This document shows positions 4,840-5,014 of a stretch of 5,014 nt of DNA, piece by piece (within the stretch, counting starts at the first letter, position 1; each line of letters begins with the position of its first letter). The stretch spans positions 1-5,014 of the forward strand of contig JBDTYA010000005.1 in NCBI GenBank assembly GCA_040005915.1. Direction: 5' to 3'. The stretch comes from JAENVT01 sp040005915 (GTDB lineage: Bacteria > Actinomycetota > Acidimicrobiia > Acidimicrobiales > Ilumatobacteraceae). The translations under genes and the position numbers were made by a program. The notes beneath the pieces were generated by a model. It did not search any database. It saw only the letters and a list, made by a program, of their open reading frames with translations, and had not been told where the DNA came from.

Positions 4840-5014
4840 ATGTCCAAAGCAATCTCAGTTCGGCTCGATGATGACGCCGAGCGGGCACTTCGGATGCTCG
4901 AAGCCTCTGGCTTGACACTTTCTGAGGCGATCCGCTCCTCGTTGCTCGCCTCGGCGGAACGATTGAATCGACGCCGTGTGCTCGTGGAAGAGGTCGCCGC
5001 GCTCGAAGCAGACG
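4840..5014 (+). CDS. Ribbon-helix-helix (CopG/antitoxin-like) protein, 3' end outside window
   Basis: The first 58 residues are visible. MSKAISVRLDDDAERALRML is a ribbon strand (ISVRLD, residues 5-10) followed by helix A. ASGLTLSEAIRSSLLASAER (22-41) is the turn and helix B typical of Arc/MetJ/CopG DNA-binding proteins. The remaining part, with many Arg and Glu residues, is probably a helix leading to a toxin-binding tail. Proteins of this form usually act as dimeric DNA-binding antitoxins that repress their own promoter and neutralise a toxin encoded directly after them, often of the MazF/PemK or PIN type. That gene would lie beyond the window, so the toxin-antitoxin role is inferred. The ATG at 4840 is chosen because the ribbon strand starts four residues later and the promoter spacing places the RNA start on it. 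Confidence 0.82.
   Translation, partial: MSKAISVRLDDDAERALRMLEASGLTLSEAIRSSLLASAERLNRRRVLVEEVAALEAD

Noticed and set aside
4509..4918. Two overlapping open frames on opposite strands with similar peptides (sharing an ELCSH...WLH pattern)
   Set aside because: The similarity arises from the inverted repeat in the DNA; there is no ribosome site or homology to support either as a gene.

Overview
The window is high-GC, densely coded DNA with strong third-position G/C bias. The protein styles are actinobacterial: a MazG-like protein ending in a Cys cluster, a LacI-type regulator, and a ribbon-helix-helix protein whose transcript appears leaderless. An actinobacterium, possibly of the Acidimicrobiia type, is the best guess. 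This is inferred from composition and protein character, not from a marker gene.

Layout. Positions 1-255 hold the C-terminal end of aspartate-semialdehyde dehydrogenase (asd, + strand). It converges after 20 bp on a small minus-strand MazG-like nucleotide pyrophosphohydrolase (276-557). The 84 bp between the MazG start and the next gene carry a perfect 14-bp LacI-type palindrome (596-609), a possible -10 box and a strong Shine-Dalgarno. A tight three-gene plus-strand operon follows. It encodes a DegT/DnrJ/EryC1/StrS aminotransferase resembling KdnA (642-1859), a LacI-family repressor (1875-2918), and a protein resembling the N,N-dimethylformamidase large subunit (2915-4480). The last gene starts at a TTG that overlaps the repressor stop codon.

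Positions 4481-4839 are non-coding. They contain a hairpin just after the operon (a possible terminator), an imperfect inverted repeat of about 140 bp around a 20-position stem, and a promoter with an imperfect dyad. That promoter serves a ribbon-helix-helix antitoxin-like gene (4840 onward) cut off by the window end.

How the genes may work together. The operator at the head of the operon has the central CpG that LacI-family hinge helices recognise, and the operon encodes a LacI-family protein. Self-regulated, inducer-responsive control is therefore the simplest reading. The two enzymes suggest chemistry on a nitrogen-bearing carbohydrate: the dimethylformamidase-like protein could cleave an amide or formamide, and the PLP enzyme could add or remove an amino group on a sugar. 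A compact N-acyl (perhaps N-formyl) amino-sugar pathway is a reasonable hypothesis, but substrate and direction cannot be read from the sequence. The asd, MazG-like and antitoxin-like genes look like unrelated neighbours.
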